A DNA stretch of 64,000 nucleotides from Variovorax sp. IB41 (GTDB lineage: Bacteria > Pseudomonadota > Gammaproteobacteria > Burkholderiales > Burkholderiaceae_C). Of this stretch, positions 1-7,905 are shown in pieces. Every line of letters begins with the position of its first letter. Position 1 is the first letter of the stretch. The position numbers were made by a program, and so were the translations under genes. The notes under the pieces are model-generated. The model saw only the letters and a list, made by a program, of their open reading frames with translations. It had not been told where the DNA came from and did not search any database. The stretch lies in NCBI RefSeq assembly GCF_016405905.1, contig NZ_JAEFCB010000013.1:103236-167235 (forward strand). Reading direction: 5' to 3'.

Positions 1-1
1 A

Positions 2-376
2 CTCAAGAACGCGACGGCCCAGCGCTACCGCGAGGTCTACATCCACAGCAAGCTGATGATCATCGACGACAGCATGTTCACGCTGGGCAGCGCCAACCTG
101 AATCTGCGCAGCTTCGCGGTGGACAGCGAGATCAATATCGCCAGCGACGACGCGTCGAAGGCCAAGGACTTGCGGCAGCGGGTGTGGAAACAACACACCA
201 AAGGACAGTTCGATGGGAAGGGGGATGCGACGGATCAGGAAGTAATGTCAGAGACGTTCAGGCGTTGGGAGGCAGAGGCCAGCGCCAATTTGGATAGGAA
301 AACGGTCGGTGAATCTTTGTCCAGTTTCCTCGTCAAGTTCCTTGATGAGCGCACCAGCAGCATTCGGGCTGGATGA
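2..376 (+). CDS. Phospholipase D-like protein, C-terminal part (probable T6SS Tle5-type effector)
   Basis: Only the last 124 residues are in the window; the start lies to the left. The fragment carries one HKD catalytic motif, HxKxxxxD (HSKLMIID), followed by GSANLNLRS, the signature of the second active-site half of phospholipase D and cardiolipin synthase enzymes. These hydrolyse or transfer phosphatidyl groups of membrane phospholipids. Its stop overlaps the ATG of the next gene (ATGA at 373-376). That gene encodes a Sel1-repeat lipoprotein, which is the arrangement of the T6SS phospholipase effector PldA (Tle5) and its immunity protein in Pseudomonas. The effector role is inferred from this pairing; a cardiolipin synthase is the alternative. 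Confidence 0.85.
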   Translation, partial: LKNATAQRYREVYIHSKLMIIDDSMFTLGSANLNLRSFAVDSEINIASDDASKAKDLRQRVWKQHTKGQFDGKGDATDQEVMSETFRRWEAEASANLDRKTVGESLSSFLVKFLDERTSSIRAG

Positions 377-2073
377 GCATGCCTCAGTCTATCCCTCGCA
401 TCAATCCGTTTCGCTGGCCGGCAGCGTTGCTGGCCCTCGCTTTTACTCTTTTGAATTTCACCGCCTGCAACATGAGTACTCTGCCTCGCAATATGAACCT
501 GAAGGCTTTCGACCCACACCGGGCCGACTTCACATGCAAGCACGAGGCCGATGTCAACCCGCCCACCACGGCAGAGGCCGAGGCGCTGTTTCAGCGGGGC
601 ATGGTGGTGACCAGCTATGAGCTGCTGCCCGACAAGCGCGGTTACACCAAGGCAGCGGAGCTTTGGACGCAGGCGGCGACGCTGGGCCATTGGAAAGCTG
701 CCATGAACTTGGCGGGGCTGTATGAGAGTGGCCTGGGCATGCCGCAAGACAGCGAGCAGGCCGTGCTGATTGTCGAAGGGTTGATGAAGCAAGGCGTGCC
801 CGCAGCCTTCGACAAGATGGGTACTTACCACCAGCGTGGCATAGGCGTGAAGGGTGACACGAGCCGAGCCTATGCGTTCTGGCAATTGGCGGCGGACATG
901 GGCAGCTCGGCAGCGCAGGCGTATTTGGGGCCCAAATTGAAGGGGACTTATGACAACCCTGAGCAGGGTTTCTGGGGTAACCGGGAGGTGGCGCTCAAAA
1001 TGCTCGAATGCGGTTTCGCGCAGGGCAATGGCGATGCGGCTTATGAGCTAGCTCTGACAACTGGGAACAGAGAGAAAAATACAGAGAAGGAGTATCTGCG
1101 TGCGCTCCAGATTTATCACGAAGGCGTGAAACTGGGTTGCAAGAACTGCGCACGTGATCTGTCCGTCAGCTTTGGTCTTGCCAGGCCCTTAACAGGCAAC
1201 CTGATCGACAAGACCCGTGATAAACGCTACAGCACGCTATACGAAGCCCTCGAACTCAACCCCGACCTTCGCTTCCCCAATCTCGACAAGGTGCTGCCGC
1301 TGCCGCCAGCGCCACTCCCCTTCTGGGACGGCAAGCGCGAGACGCTGATCGATGCCGCCAAGGCGGTCATCGTCAAACAGCCAACGCCGGCCACGCCAGG
1401 AGCCAACCGTACCGGCCGAGCCCACATCCCTCAAGGCTTTGTGCTGACCGGCAACATCACACTGCCGCCTGGCGAGAACGCCTACGACAACCAGGGCAGG
1501 CCATGGAGCCTCAAGGCCAAGCAGTACGCCCACTTCACCGGCTACTGGCTCCCTCGGATCGATGTGGTGAGGGGTGACTGGCAAGTCGACTGGAACGCGG
1601 CCCAGGTGCCCTTGCATTTCAAGCGCGGCGAGCCGCTTCCCAATCTGGCGGAACAGATCCCTCCCGGCTATGGCGCCGTGTCCTGGCACTACGAGGGCTC
1701 GCCCGTGCGGCTGGCATCATCGACTCATCCGGACGTGGCACAGGGAATTGCACGCTATTTGCTAGAGCCGGACGTACCGACCCGTTGCAGCGGCACCGCA
1801 CCTTGTCCGCAGACCGGCATCTGGTCTGCTCGCCTGAAGAAAGAGCACGAGCACTACGCGGTTTTCCACGACCGCTGGCAGCAAGCCTACATCGAGCAGG
1901 GCCAGCCCTTCCCAGTGCCAAGCACATTGCACGAACCGGGAGGGATCACAGTGGCGGCCAGGGATATCCGTTGGCATTGGTGCGGGGACCCCAACCAGGT
2001 GGATGCCTCGGGGCATGTCCATGTGACCTTGAGCAAATTGCTCGGTGCATCGGGGGCTGTCAGGAATGGCTAG
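373..2073 (+). CDS. Sel1-repeat lipoprotein, probable Tli5-like immunity protein
   Basis: 566 residues. A hydrophobic signal at about residues 15-31 ends in a lipobox-like NFTAC with Cys32, so the protein is probably an exported lipoprotein. Residues about 75-260 form Sel1-like helical repeats (for example AAMNLAGLYESGLG and AYAFWQLAADMGSSAAQ). The C-terminal 200 residues are a separate Trp-rich domain that I cannot name with certainty (possibly DUF6396). The ATG overlaps the stop of the upstream phospholipase gene, implying coupled translation. Sel1-repeat periplasmic proteins neutralise Tle5 phospholipases in Pseudomonas, so immunity is the favoured role. Base composition is lower in GC than most of the window. 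Confidence 0.8.
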   Translation: MSMPQSIPRINPFRWPAALLALAFTLLNFTACNMSTLPRNMNLKAFDPHRADFTCKHEADVNPPTTAEAEALFQRGMVVTSYELLPDKRGYTKAAELWTQAATLGHWKAAMNLAGLYESGLGMPQDSEQAVLIVEGLMKQGVPAAFDKMGTYHQRGIGVKGDTSRAYAFWQLAADMGSSAAQAYLGPKLKGTYDNPEQGFWGNREVALKMLECGFAQGNGDAAYELALTTGNREKNTEKEYLRALQIYHEGVKLGCKNCARDLSVSFGLARPLTGNLIDKTRDKRYSTLYEALELNPDLRFPNLDKVLPLPPAPLPFWDGKRETLIDAAKAVIVKQPTPATPGANRTGRAHIPQGFVLTGNITLPPGENAYDNQGRPWSLKAKQYAHFTGYWLPRIDVVRGDWQVDWNAAQVPLHFKRGEPLPNLAEQIPPGYGAVSWHYEGSPVRLASSTHPDVAQGIARYLLEPDVPTRCSGTAPCPQTGIWSARLKKEHEHYAVFHDRWQQAYIEQGQPFPVPSTLHEPGGITVAARDIRWHWCGDPNQVDASGHVHVTLSKLLGASGAVRNG

Positions 2074-2097
2074 AAAGCAAATGGGAATGTCAGGTAG

Positions 2098-2322
2098 CGC
2101 AAAGAGAACCTCGGGGGCGTCTGGGTGATCTGGAAGAACCTGGGCTTCATCAACTGCCAATGGAATCAGGTGGACATCTTCGACTGCCACTGCCACTGCC
2201 ACTGCCACTGCGACGGCATCAAGGGCGATGGCATCACCGGTGAGCGGGTCTATTACTACGGCAGTTTCTTCGAGAACTCCGAGTTCCAGAACAGTTCGAT
2301 CAATGCCAACACCACTGACTGA
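2098..2322 (+). pseudogene. Gene remnant with a Cys-His repeat and pentapeptide-like C-terminus
   Basis: This fills the 333-base gap between the Sel1 lipoprotein and the Mpo1-like gene. The frame is open from 2098 but has no good start: a GTG at 2125 is the only candidate and no ribosome site is seen. The 74-residue product contains a Cys-His run from a (TGCCAC)n repeat and ends in FENSEFQNSSI, which resembles pentapeptide or beta-helix repeats. It looks like the end of a protein whose 5' part was lost, possibly a second immunity or effector gene of the T6SS locus. It could also be spurious. Confidence 0.35.
2185..2208 (+). repeat. Hexanucleotide tandem repeat (TGCCAC)x4
   Basis: Four perfect copies of TGCCAC followed by one variant copy (TGCGAC). 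In the open frame it encodes alternating Cys and His. Being six bases long it cannot shift the frame by copy-number change. Confidence 0.9.
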
Positions 2323-2406
2323 ATCGAGCGGCTCCAGCATCCATTGCCCAAGCGGCAACGTGCAACGCCGAAAGCGAGCGCAATGCGCGCGGGTTGCCCA
2401 AGCCGC

Positions 2407-2745
2407 TCAGATCTTCACCTTCCCCAGCCAGATGTCCCGGTACATCGCCCAGTCGCCCATGAAGGAATAGAGCGGCCGCTTGAACGAGGCCGGCTTGTTC
2501 TTCTCGAAGCCGAAGTGCCCGACCCAGGCGAAGGCATAGCCCACCAGTACGCCGGCCAGCAGCCACCAGGGGTTGAGCGTGACCACCAGCGCCACGAGAC
2601 ACAGCAGCGAGAGCGTGGAGCCCGCGAAGTGCAGGCGCCGGCAGGTGCGGTTGGCGTGCTCGGTCAGGTAGAAGGGATAGAACTGCGCAAAGCTCTTGAA
2701 ACGGCGCGGATCGACGGCAGATTCCGGGGCAGTCGTGGTGTTCAT
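2407..2745 (-). CDS. Mpo1-like (DUF962) membrane protein
   Basis: 112 residues. It begins with a motif FAQFYPFYLTEHANRTCRRLHFAG, which contains the conserved EH...R.LH pattern of the Mpo1/YGL010w (DUF962) family. Two central hydrophobic segments (about residues 40-75) and a second conserved GHFGFEKNKPA segment follow. Yeast Mpo1 is an Fe(II)-dependent dioxygenase acting on 2-hydroxy fatty acids; bacterial members are mostly uncharacterised. The ATG at 2745 was preferred over longer options because AAGGAG lies 9 bases upstream. It appears to be a single-gene unit. Confidence 0.85.
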   Translation of the reverse strand: MNTTTAPESAVDPRRFKSFAQFYPFYLTEHANRTCRRLHFAGSTLSLLCLVALVVTLNPWWLLAGVLVGYAFAWVGHFGFEKNKPASFKRPLYSFMGDWAMYRDIWLGKVKI

Positions 2746-2857
2746 CGTGCGGGTCTCCTTGGCGCGGGAGCGCCTTTTGTGCAGGCTTTGTCCATAATAG
2801 CCACGACCTTGCGGCCGCACCACCCCGGTCCCCCTTCACACCACCGACGCATCAGCC

Positions 2858-3277
2858 TTGAGCGCCTTGCCCGATTCCTCCGCAGCCACCCATGCCGCCG
2901 ATCGCGCCGATCGCGCCGATCGCGCCGATCCGGCCAGCGATGCGCTGTGGGTCGTGTGCCTCTGCGCCGAATGGTGCGGCACCTGCCGCGACTACCGGCC
3001 GCTGTTCGAGCAGGTGGCGCGCGCGCATCCGCAGCTGCGCTTCGGCTGGGTCGACATCGAGGACCACGCCGACATCGCCGACGGCTTCGACGTGGAGACC
3101 TTCCCCACGCTGCTGGTCGCCGGTGCCGACGGCACGCGTTTCCTCGGTCCGCTGCTGCCGCATGCCGAAACGCTGTCGCGCATGCTCGGCGCCCTGCAGT
3201 CGCCGCAGCCTTCGAGCCTGGATGTCGATCTGCTCCTTGCCGTGCTGAACAAGAAGCCGGCGACGTTCTCGGTTTAA
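2858..3277 (+). CDS. Thioredoxin-family protein
   Basis: 139 residues from a TTG start; no ATG or GTG exists in frame before the fold begins, so the start is uncertain. The core has the active site WCGTC in the position of thioredoxin WCGPC, then the cis-proline loop ETFPTLLV. It should act as a cytoplasmic thiol-disulfide oxidoreductase; no signal peptide is seen. The N-terminus contains a low-complexity Ala-Asp-Arg repeat from a 9-base tandem repeat. The next gene starts 17 bases downstream on the same strand. Confidence 0.85.
   Translation: MSALPDSSAATHAADRADRADRADPASDALWVVCLCAEWCGTCRDYRPLFEQVARAHPQLRFGWVDIEDHADIADGFDVETFPTLLVAGADGTRFLGPLLPHAETLSRMLGALQSPQPSSLDVDLLLAVLNKKPATFSV
2897..2932 (+). 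repeat. 9-bp tandem repeat (GCCGATCGC)x3 plus variant
   Basis: Three exact copies and a fourth changed at its end. It encodes an ADR repeat in the N-terminal tail of the thioredoxin-like protein and keeps the reading frame. Confidence 0.85.
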
Positions 3278-3293
3278 CCGGACCCGTCCTCCC

Positions 3294-3956
3294 ATGAACA
3301 TCCTGATCTTCGGCGCCACCGGCATGGTGGGGCAGGGCGTGCTGCGCGAGTGCCTCATGGCCCCCGACGTGGAACGCGTGGTCGCGGTCGGGCGCAACGC
3401 CACGGGGCAGCAGCATCCCAAGCTGCAGGATCTGGTCGTGAAGGACATGTACGACTACTCCGCCATCGAGCCGCAGCTGCAGGGCTTCGACGCGTGCTTC
3501 TTCTGCCTGGGCGTCTCGTCGGTCGGCATGAAGGAAGACGACTACCGCCACGTCACCTACGACCTCACGATGGCCGCGGCCACCGTGCTCGCGCGGCTCA
3601 ACCCGGGCATGACCTTCACCTACGTGACCGGCTCCGGCACCGACAGCAGCGAGCGCGGCAGCAGCATGTGGGCAAGGGTGAAAGGCGCGACCGAAAACGC
3701 CTTGCTGCGCCTGCCGTTCAAGGCGGCCTACATGTTCCGCCCCGGCATCATCCAGCCGCTGCATGGCGCGCGTTCCAAGACGCCGCTGTACCACAGCGTC
3801 TACATGGTGATCTCGCCGCTGCTGAGCCTGGCCTACCGGTTCTGGCCCGACAAGGTGACGACCTCCGAGCAGATCGGCCTGGCCATGCTGGCCGTGGCCC
3901 GCGGCGGCGCGCCGAAGGTGCTGCTCGATCCGGCGGACATCAACGCGCTGCGTTGA
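3294..3956 (+). CDS. NAD(P)-binding Rossmann-fold protein
   Basis: 220 residues. It starts with the dinucleotide-binding glycine motif GATGMVGQG directly after MNILIF, followed by an acidic-free GRN segment typical of NADP-preferring atypical short-chain reductases. It resembles the NmrA/HTATIP2-type oxidoreductases annotated as epimerases, which usually lack a proven substrate; the SDR catalytic tetrad is not clearly present. It is cytoplasmic, lies 17 bases downstream of the thioredoxin-like gene and is probably co-transcribed with it. Confidence 0.85.
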   Translation: MNILIFGATGMVGQGVLRECLMAPDVERVVAVGRNATGQQHPKLQDLVVKDMYDYSAIEPQLQGFDACFFCLGVSSVGMKEDDYRHVTYDLTMAAATVLARLNPGMTFTYVTGSGTDSSERGSSMWARVKGATENALLRLPFKAAYMFRPGIIQPLHGARSKTPLYHSVYMVISPLLSLAYRFWPDKVTTSEQIGLAMLAVARGGAPKVLLDPADINALR

Positions 3957-3987
3957 TCGATCGATCCTCGCGACCGGCCGCGGCCCC

Positions 3988-5010
3988 TTGTCCCTCGTGC
4001 CCGCGCGTGCCTTGAAACAGACCGCCGCCGGCATCTCGCGCCGCGTGCTTCTTTGCGGGGTTTCGGGCGCGGCGCTCGTGGCGCATGCAGCGGCGACGGC
4101 AAAAGATGCGTGGCCGCAGAAGCCGATCCGCCTCGTCGTCCCCTTCGCAGCCGGCGGCGGCACGGACATCGTGGCGCGCATGATCGGCCAGGCCCTCTCG
4201 CAGCACCTGGGCCAGCCCGTGGTGATCGACAACCGGCCCGGCGCCTCCACCCTCATCGGCACCGAGATCGTCGCCCGCGCCCGGCCCGACGGCTACACGC
4301 TGCTGCTGGCGGGCTCCACCAGCTACAGCGTGAACCCCGCGCTGCGCGCCGAGCGCGCCTACCGCCCGTCGCGCGATCTCGCGCCCATCGCCATCGTCGC
4401 GCGGGTGCCGCTGGTGCTCGTTGCGGGCAGCGGCACGCCGTGGCTGTCGCTCTCCGAGCTGGTCGAGGCGGCCAGGGCGCGTCCCGAACGCATCCGCTAC
4501 GCCACCTTCGGCAACGCCTCGGGCTCGCACCTCACGGGCGAACTGTTCGCGCTGGCCGCGGGCATCCGGCTGCAGGACATCGCGTACCGCGGCAGCAGCC
4601 AGGCGCTGGTGGCCGTGATGGGCGGGGAGGTCGAGATGGGCATCGACACCGTGGCCTCGGTCGCGCCCCATGTGCGCTCGGGCAAGCTGCGCGCGCTGGG
4701 CATCATGGGCGCCGCGCGCTCGGGCCTTTTGCCCGGCGTGTGCACGCTGGCCGAGCAGGGGCTGCCCGAGGCCAGCTTCGACGCCTGGTACGGCTTTGCC
4801 GCACCGCCGCGCACGCCCGCGCCGGTGCTCGCCACGCTCACGCACGCCATCGCGCAGACGCTCGCCAGCCCCGCGTTGCAAGCCCAGCTGCGCGCGCAGG
4901 GCATCGAGCCGGCGATGGTCGGCGCGGCCAGTTTCCTGCGGCAGGTGGAGACGGAGATTCCGCGTTACCGCGCGCTGGCGCACCGCGCGGGCATCGTCGC
5001 GAACGAGTAG
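3988..5010 (+). CDS. Bug/TctC-family periplasmic solute receptor
   Basis: 340 residues from a TTG start (a GTG at 3997 is an alternative). The signal sequence has a twin-arginine-like SRRVLL before a hydrophobic core ending near AHAAATA. The mature part begins with WPQKPIRLVVPFAAGGGTDIVAR, which contains the Bug-family ligand-loop pattern PxxxGGxxD, and has the second loop A(R)PDGYTLL. Such receptors bind small carboxylates for tripartite TctAB transporters or act as orphan sensors. No TctA or TctB gene is adjacent, so this one is an orphan. Confidence 0.92.
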   Translation: MSLVPARALKQTAAGISRRVLLCGVSGAALVAHAAATAKDAWPQKPIRLVVPFAAGGGTDIVARMIGQALSQHLGQPVVIDNRPGASTLIGTEIVARARPDGYTLLLAGSTSYSVNPALRAERAYRPSRDLAPIAIVARVPLVLVAGSGTPWLSLSELVEAARARPERIRYATFGNASGSHLTGELFALAAGIRLQDIAYRGSSQALVAVMGGEVEMGIDTVASVAPHVRSGKLRALGIMGAARSGLLPGVCTLAEQGLPEASFDAWYGFAAPPRTPAPVLATLTHAIAQTLASPALQAQLRAQGIEPAMVGAASFLRQVETEIPRYRALAHRAGIVANE

Positions 5011-5032
5011 CCCGCGAGCCCTTTCCGAAGGC

Positions 5033-5848
5033 TCAGTTCGCCGGCGTGCCGAGGAAATCGCGCAGCGCGAACAGCGTCTCGTCCGGCGCCTCGCTCATAA
5101 GCGAGTGGCCGGCATGCACCGTCACCACCTTCGCGTTGCGCGCCTTGCCGACCAGCGCCTTGGTAGCGCGCGGCGGCGTCATCTGGTCGGCATCGCCGAG
5201 CAGGAACAGCACCGGGCACTGCACCGCTTCGATCGCGGCCTCGCCGTTCGCATAGTCGTTGCAGGCCTTGAAGCCGATGTGGAACACGTTGTGGTCGCGG
5301 TTGCTCGCGAGCACGCGGCGCATCAGCGCGCGCGAGCTGCCGTACAGCCAGGTGCCGGGGCCCAGCGACGAGGGCGGCGGTGCGAGCAGCGAATGCGAGA
5401 AGGTGTTGACCATCGCGATCGCGCGCTGCGGATCGTTCAGCGCACCGTCGAGCAGCGCGGGCGACACCACCATCGGATACGCCGTGCCGACCAGCGCCAG
5501 GTGCGTCACCCGATCGGGCGTGCGCGAAGCGGTTTCGAGCGCGATCAGCGAGCCGAAGCTGTGGCCCACGAGCGCCGCCTTCTGCACGCCGGCCGCATCG
5601 AGCAGCGCGACGACGAACTGCGCGGCCTCTTCCACGCTCGCGGGCGGCGGGCCGTCGCTCTTGCAGTGGCCCGGCAGGTCGACCGCGAGCACGTTCCAGC
5701 CGTGGTTGGCGAACCAGCGGCTCTGCAAAATCCACACGCTGTGGTCGTTGAGCACGCCGTGGATGAACACGACCGTGGGCCTGGCCGCATCGAAGGGCTT
5801 GCCGCCGGTGTAGCAGTAGGTGGCGTGGCCGTTGACGGTGTAGTGCAT
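5033..5848 (-). CDS. Alpha/beta-hydrolase
   Basis: 271 residues. It shows the oxyanion HG motif in FIHGVLNDHS, the nucleophile elbow GHSFG, an acid within LLGDADQMTPP, and the C-terminal catalytic His in HAGHSL: a complete serine hydrolase triad. The substrate is unknown. The ATG at 5848 is separated by one base from the stop of the upstream metY gene, so translation is probably coupled and the hydrolase may serve sulfur-amino-acid metabolism, as pairs of this kind recur beside MetX/MetY enzymes. A GTG at 5857 is an alternative start. Confidence 0.9.
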   Translation of the reverse strand: MHYTVNGHATYCYTGGKPFDAARPTVVFIHGVLNDHSVWILQSRWFANHGWNVLAVDLPGHCKSDGPPPASVEEAAQFVVALLDAAGVQKAALVGHSFGSLIALETASRTPDRVTHLALVGTAYPMVVSPALLDGALNDPQRAIAMVNTFSHSLLAPPPSSLGPGTWLYGSSRALMRRVLASNRDHNVFHIGFKACNDYANGEAAIEAVQCPVLFLLGDADQMTPPRATKALVGKARNAKVVTVHAGHSLMSEAPDETLFALRDFLGTPAN

Positions 5849-5849
5849 G

Positions 5850-7160
5850 TCAGGCACCCACCTTTTCCGCGGCCTTGAGCGCGCGCTTCAGGTCGTCGAT
5901 CAGGTCGGCCGGATCTTCCAGCCCGATCGACAGGCGAATCGTTCCCTGCGAAATGCCCGCGCCCGCGAGCGCCTCGTCGGTCATGCGGAAGTGCGTGGTG
6001 CTCGCGGGGTGGATCACCAGGCTGCGGCAATCGCCCACGTTGGCCAGGTGGCTGAAGAGCTTGAGCGCCTCGATGAAGGCCTTGCCCTGCGCGCGGCTGC
6101 CCTTGATGTCGAAGCTGAACACCGCGCCCGCGCCGCGCGCGCCGTGGCGCAGGAGCTTCTGCGCGAGCGCATGGCTCGGGTGCGATTCGATCAGCGGATG
6201 CCCCACCCGCGAGACGAAGGGATGGCTCGCGAGAAACGCCACCACCTTCTGCGTGTTGTCGATGTGCCGCTCCATGCGCAGCGGCAGCGTCTCGATGCCC
6301 TGCAGGATCAGCCACGCGGTGTGCGGGCTCATCGAGGCGCCGAAGTCGCGCAGGCCCTCGCGCCGCGCGCGCAAGAGGAACGCGCCGACGGTGCTCTCCT
6401 CGCTGAAGACCATGTTGTGGAAGCCGTCGTAGGCCTGCGTCAATTCCGCGAATTTGCCCGACTTCTCCCAGTCGAAACTGCCGCCGTCCACGACGATCCC
6501 GCCGATCACCGTGCCGTGGCCCGAGAGGAACTTGGTCGCCGAGTGGTAGACCAGGTCGGCGCCCCAGTCGAAGGGCTTGATGAGGTAGGGCGAGGTCAGC
6601 GTCGAATCGACCAGCAGCGGCACACCCGCTTCGTGCGCGATGTCGCTCACGGCCGGAATGTCGAGCACGTCCAGGCCCGGGTTGCCCACGGTCTCGCCGA
6701 AGAAGAGCTTGGTCTCGGGCCGCACCGCAGCGCGCCAGCCATCCAGGTCGCCGGGTTTCACGAACGTGGTCTCGATGCCGAAGCGGCGCATCGTGTAGTG
6801 CAGCAGGTTCTGCGAGCCGCCATAGAGGGCCGTGCTCGCCACGATGTGCGAGCCCGCGCCCATCAGCGTGGCGATCGACAGGTGCAGCGCCGCCTGCCCG
6901 CTCGCGGTGGCGATGGCGCCGATGCCGCCTTCCAGCGCCGACACGCGCTGCTCCAGCACCGCATTGGTCGGGTTGCTGATGCGCGAATACACATGGCCCG
7001 CGCGCTCCAGGTTGAAGAGCGCGGCCGCGTGGTCGCTCGACTCGAAGACGAACGAGGTGGTCAGGTGGATCGGCACCGCCCGCGCGCCGGTGGCGGGGTC
7101 GGGCGAGGCGCCGGCGTGCAGCGCGAGGGTGTCGAAACCGGGGTCGGAATAGCCGGGCAT
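5850..7160 (-). CDS. metY: O-acetylhomoserine aminocarboxypropyltransferase (sulfhydrylase)
   Basis: 436 residues, the usual length of the family. It is a PLP-dependent Cys/Met-metabolism enzyme: FDTLALHAG near the N-terminus, PIHLTTSF, YSRISNPT, the substrate-loop Tyr/Gly segment ALYGG and the PLP-lysine region SATKFLSGHG. It makes homocysteine from O-acetylhomoserine and sulfide in direct-sulfhydrylation methionine synthesis. The ATG at 7160 is preceded by AGAAAGG. It is followed with a 1-base gap by a hydrolase gene. A cystathionine gamma-synthase role is less likely given the MetY-type insertion length. Confidence 0.93.
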   Translation of the reverse strand: MPGYSDPGFDTLALHAGASPDPATGARAVPIHLTTSFVFESSDHAAALFNLERAGHVYSRISNPTNAVLEQRVSALEGGIGAIATASGQAALHLSIATLMGAGSHIVASTALYGGSQNLLHYTMRRFGIETTFVKPGDLDGWRAAVRPETKLFFGETVGNPGLDVLDIPAVSDIAHEAGVPLLVDSTLTSPYLIKPFDWGADLVYHSATKFLSGHGTVIGGIVVDGGSFDWEKSGKFAELTQAYDGFHNMVFSEESTVGAFLLRARREGLRDFGASMSPHTAWLILQGIETLPLRMERHIDNTQKVVAFLASHPFVSRVGHPLIESHPSHALAQKLLRHGARGAGAVFSFDIKGSRAQGKAFIEALKLFSHLANVGDCRSLVIHPASTTHFRMTDEALAGAGISQGTIRLSIGLEDPADLIDDLKRALKAAEKVGA

Positions 7161-7314
7161 GAGGGCCTTTCTGTTGTCTCTTCGCAATGCCCCGTTACGT
7201 CTGCAAAGCATGCGCGGGCGACAGGGGCGTTCAGGTCGGCGTCGATTGTGGGCTATATTCAAATCGGCACCCCGCCCAGTACGAGAGTTCGAGAGTCCCC
7301 GAGAGGAGCACACG

Positions 7315-7770
7315 ATGAAAGTCAGCGACATCCTTCGCGTCAAGGGCAACACGCTCTTCACCATCACGCCAGACGACCTGCTGGCAGAAGCCGCCACCAC
7401 GATGGCGGAAAAGGACATCGGCTCCCTGGTGGTCATGGAACACGGCGACCTGGTGGGCATGCTCACCTTCCGCGAAGTGATCGTGGCCATCGTGGGCAAC
7501 GGCGGCCAGGTCGGGACCACGCTGGTGCGCAAGGCCATGGACGACGCCCCCGTCACCTGCACCCTGGAAACGGACCTGGACGAAATCCGCCGCATCATGC
7601 TGGAGCGCCACGCGCGCTACATGCCCGTGATGGACAAGCGCATGCTGATGGGCGTGATCAGCTTCTACGACGTGGCCAAGGCCGTGGTGGACAGCCAGAA
7701 CTTCGAGAACAAGATGCTCAAGGCCTACATCCGCGACTGGCCGGCCGAAGACGAGAGCAAGACCGGCTGA
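7315..7770 (+). CDS. CBS-domain protein
   Basis: 151 residues made almost entirely of two CBS motifs (about 1-65 and 75-140): MKVSDILRVKGNTLFTI, IGSLVVMEHGDLVGMLTFREV, and RYMPVMDKRMLMGVISFYDV. CBS pairs bind adenosine nucleotides such as AMP, ATP or SAM and act as regulatory modules; no output domain is attached. The ATG at 7315 has GAGAGGAG 7 bases upstream. It is divergent from metY and transcribed alone. The partner it regulates is unknown. Confidence 0.93.
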   Translation: MKVSDILRVKGNTLFTITPDDLLAEAATTMAEKDIGSLVVMEHGDLVGMLTFREVIVAIVGNGGQVGTTLVRKAMDDAPVTCTLETDLDEIRRIMLERHARYMPVMDKRMLMGVISFYDVAKAVVDSQNFENKMLKAYIRDWPAEDESKTG

Positions 7771-7808
7771 TCCGCACGCGTCGGGTGCAATGCCCGATGC
7801 AATGCAAA

Positions 7809-7845
7809 AACACCGAGGAACCGGCTTCGCCGGGCCTCAGGTGTT
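7809..7845. terminator. Long GC-rich hairpin between convergent genes
   Basis: Arms AACACC, GAGG and CCGGC pair with GCCGG, CCTC and GGTGTT around a TTC loop, with small bulges. It lies between the convergent CBS gene and the Bug gene. There is no clear run of T after it, so bidirectional termination is inferred. Confidence 0.5.
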
Positions 7846-7905
7846 GCCCCCGGTAGGGGGTTGGCGAAGCGACACGCAGTGCGCGCAGCCTGGGGGCGAG
7901 CCCAG
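7846..7905. repeat. Intergenic GC-rich repeat element, copy A
   Basis: A CCCCC-GGTA-GGGGG hairpin (7847-7860), then GCGAAGCGACACGCAGTG and AGCCTGGGGG. The same plan (CCCCC..GGGGG, GCGAA, GTG, AGCgTGGGGG) recurs at 31021-31095, so this appears to be a dispersed repeat family rather than a unique spacer. I associate such elements with Comamonadaceae genomes from memory. Confidence 0.6.
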
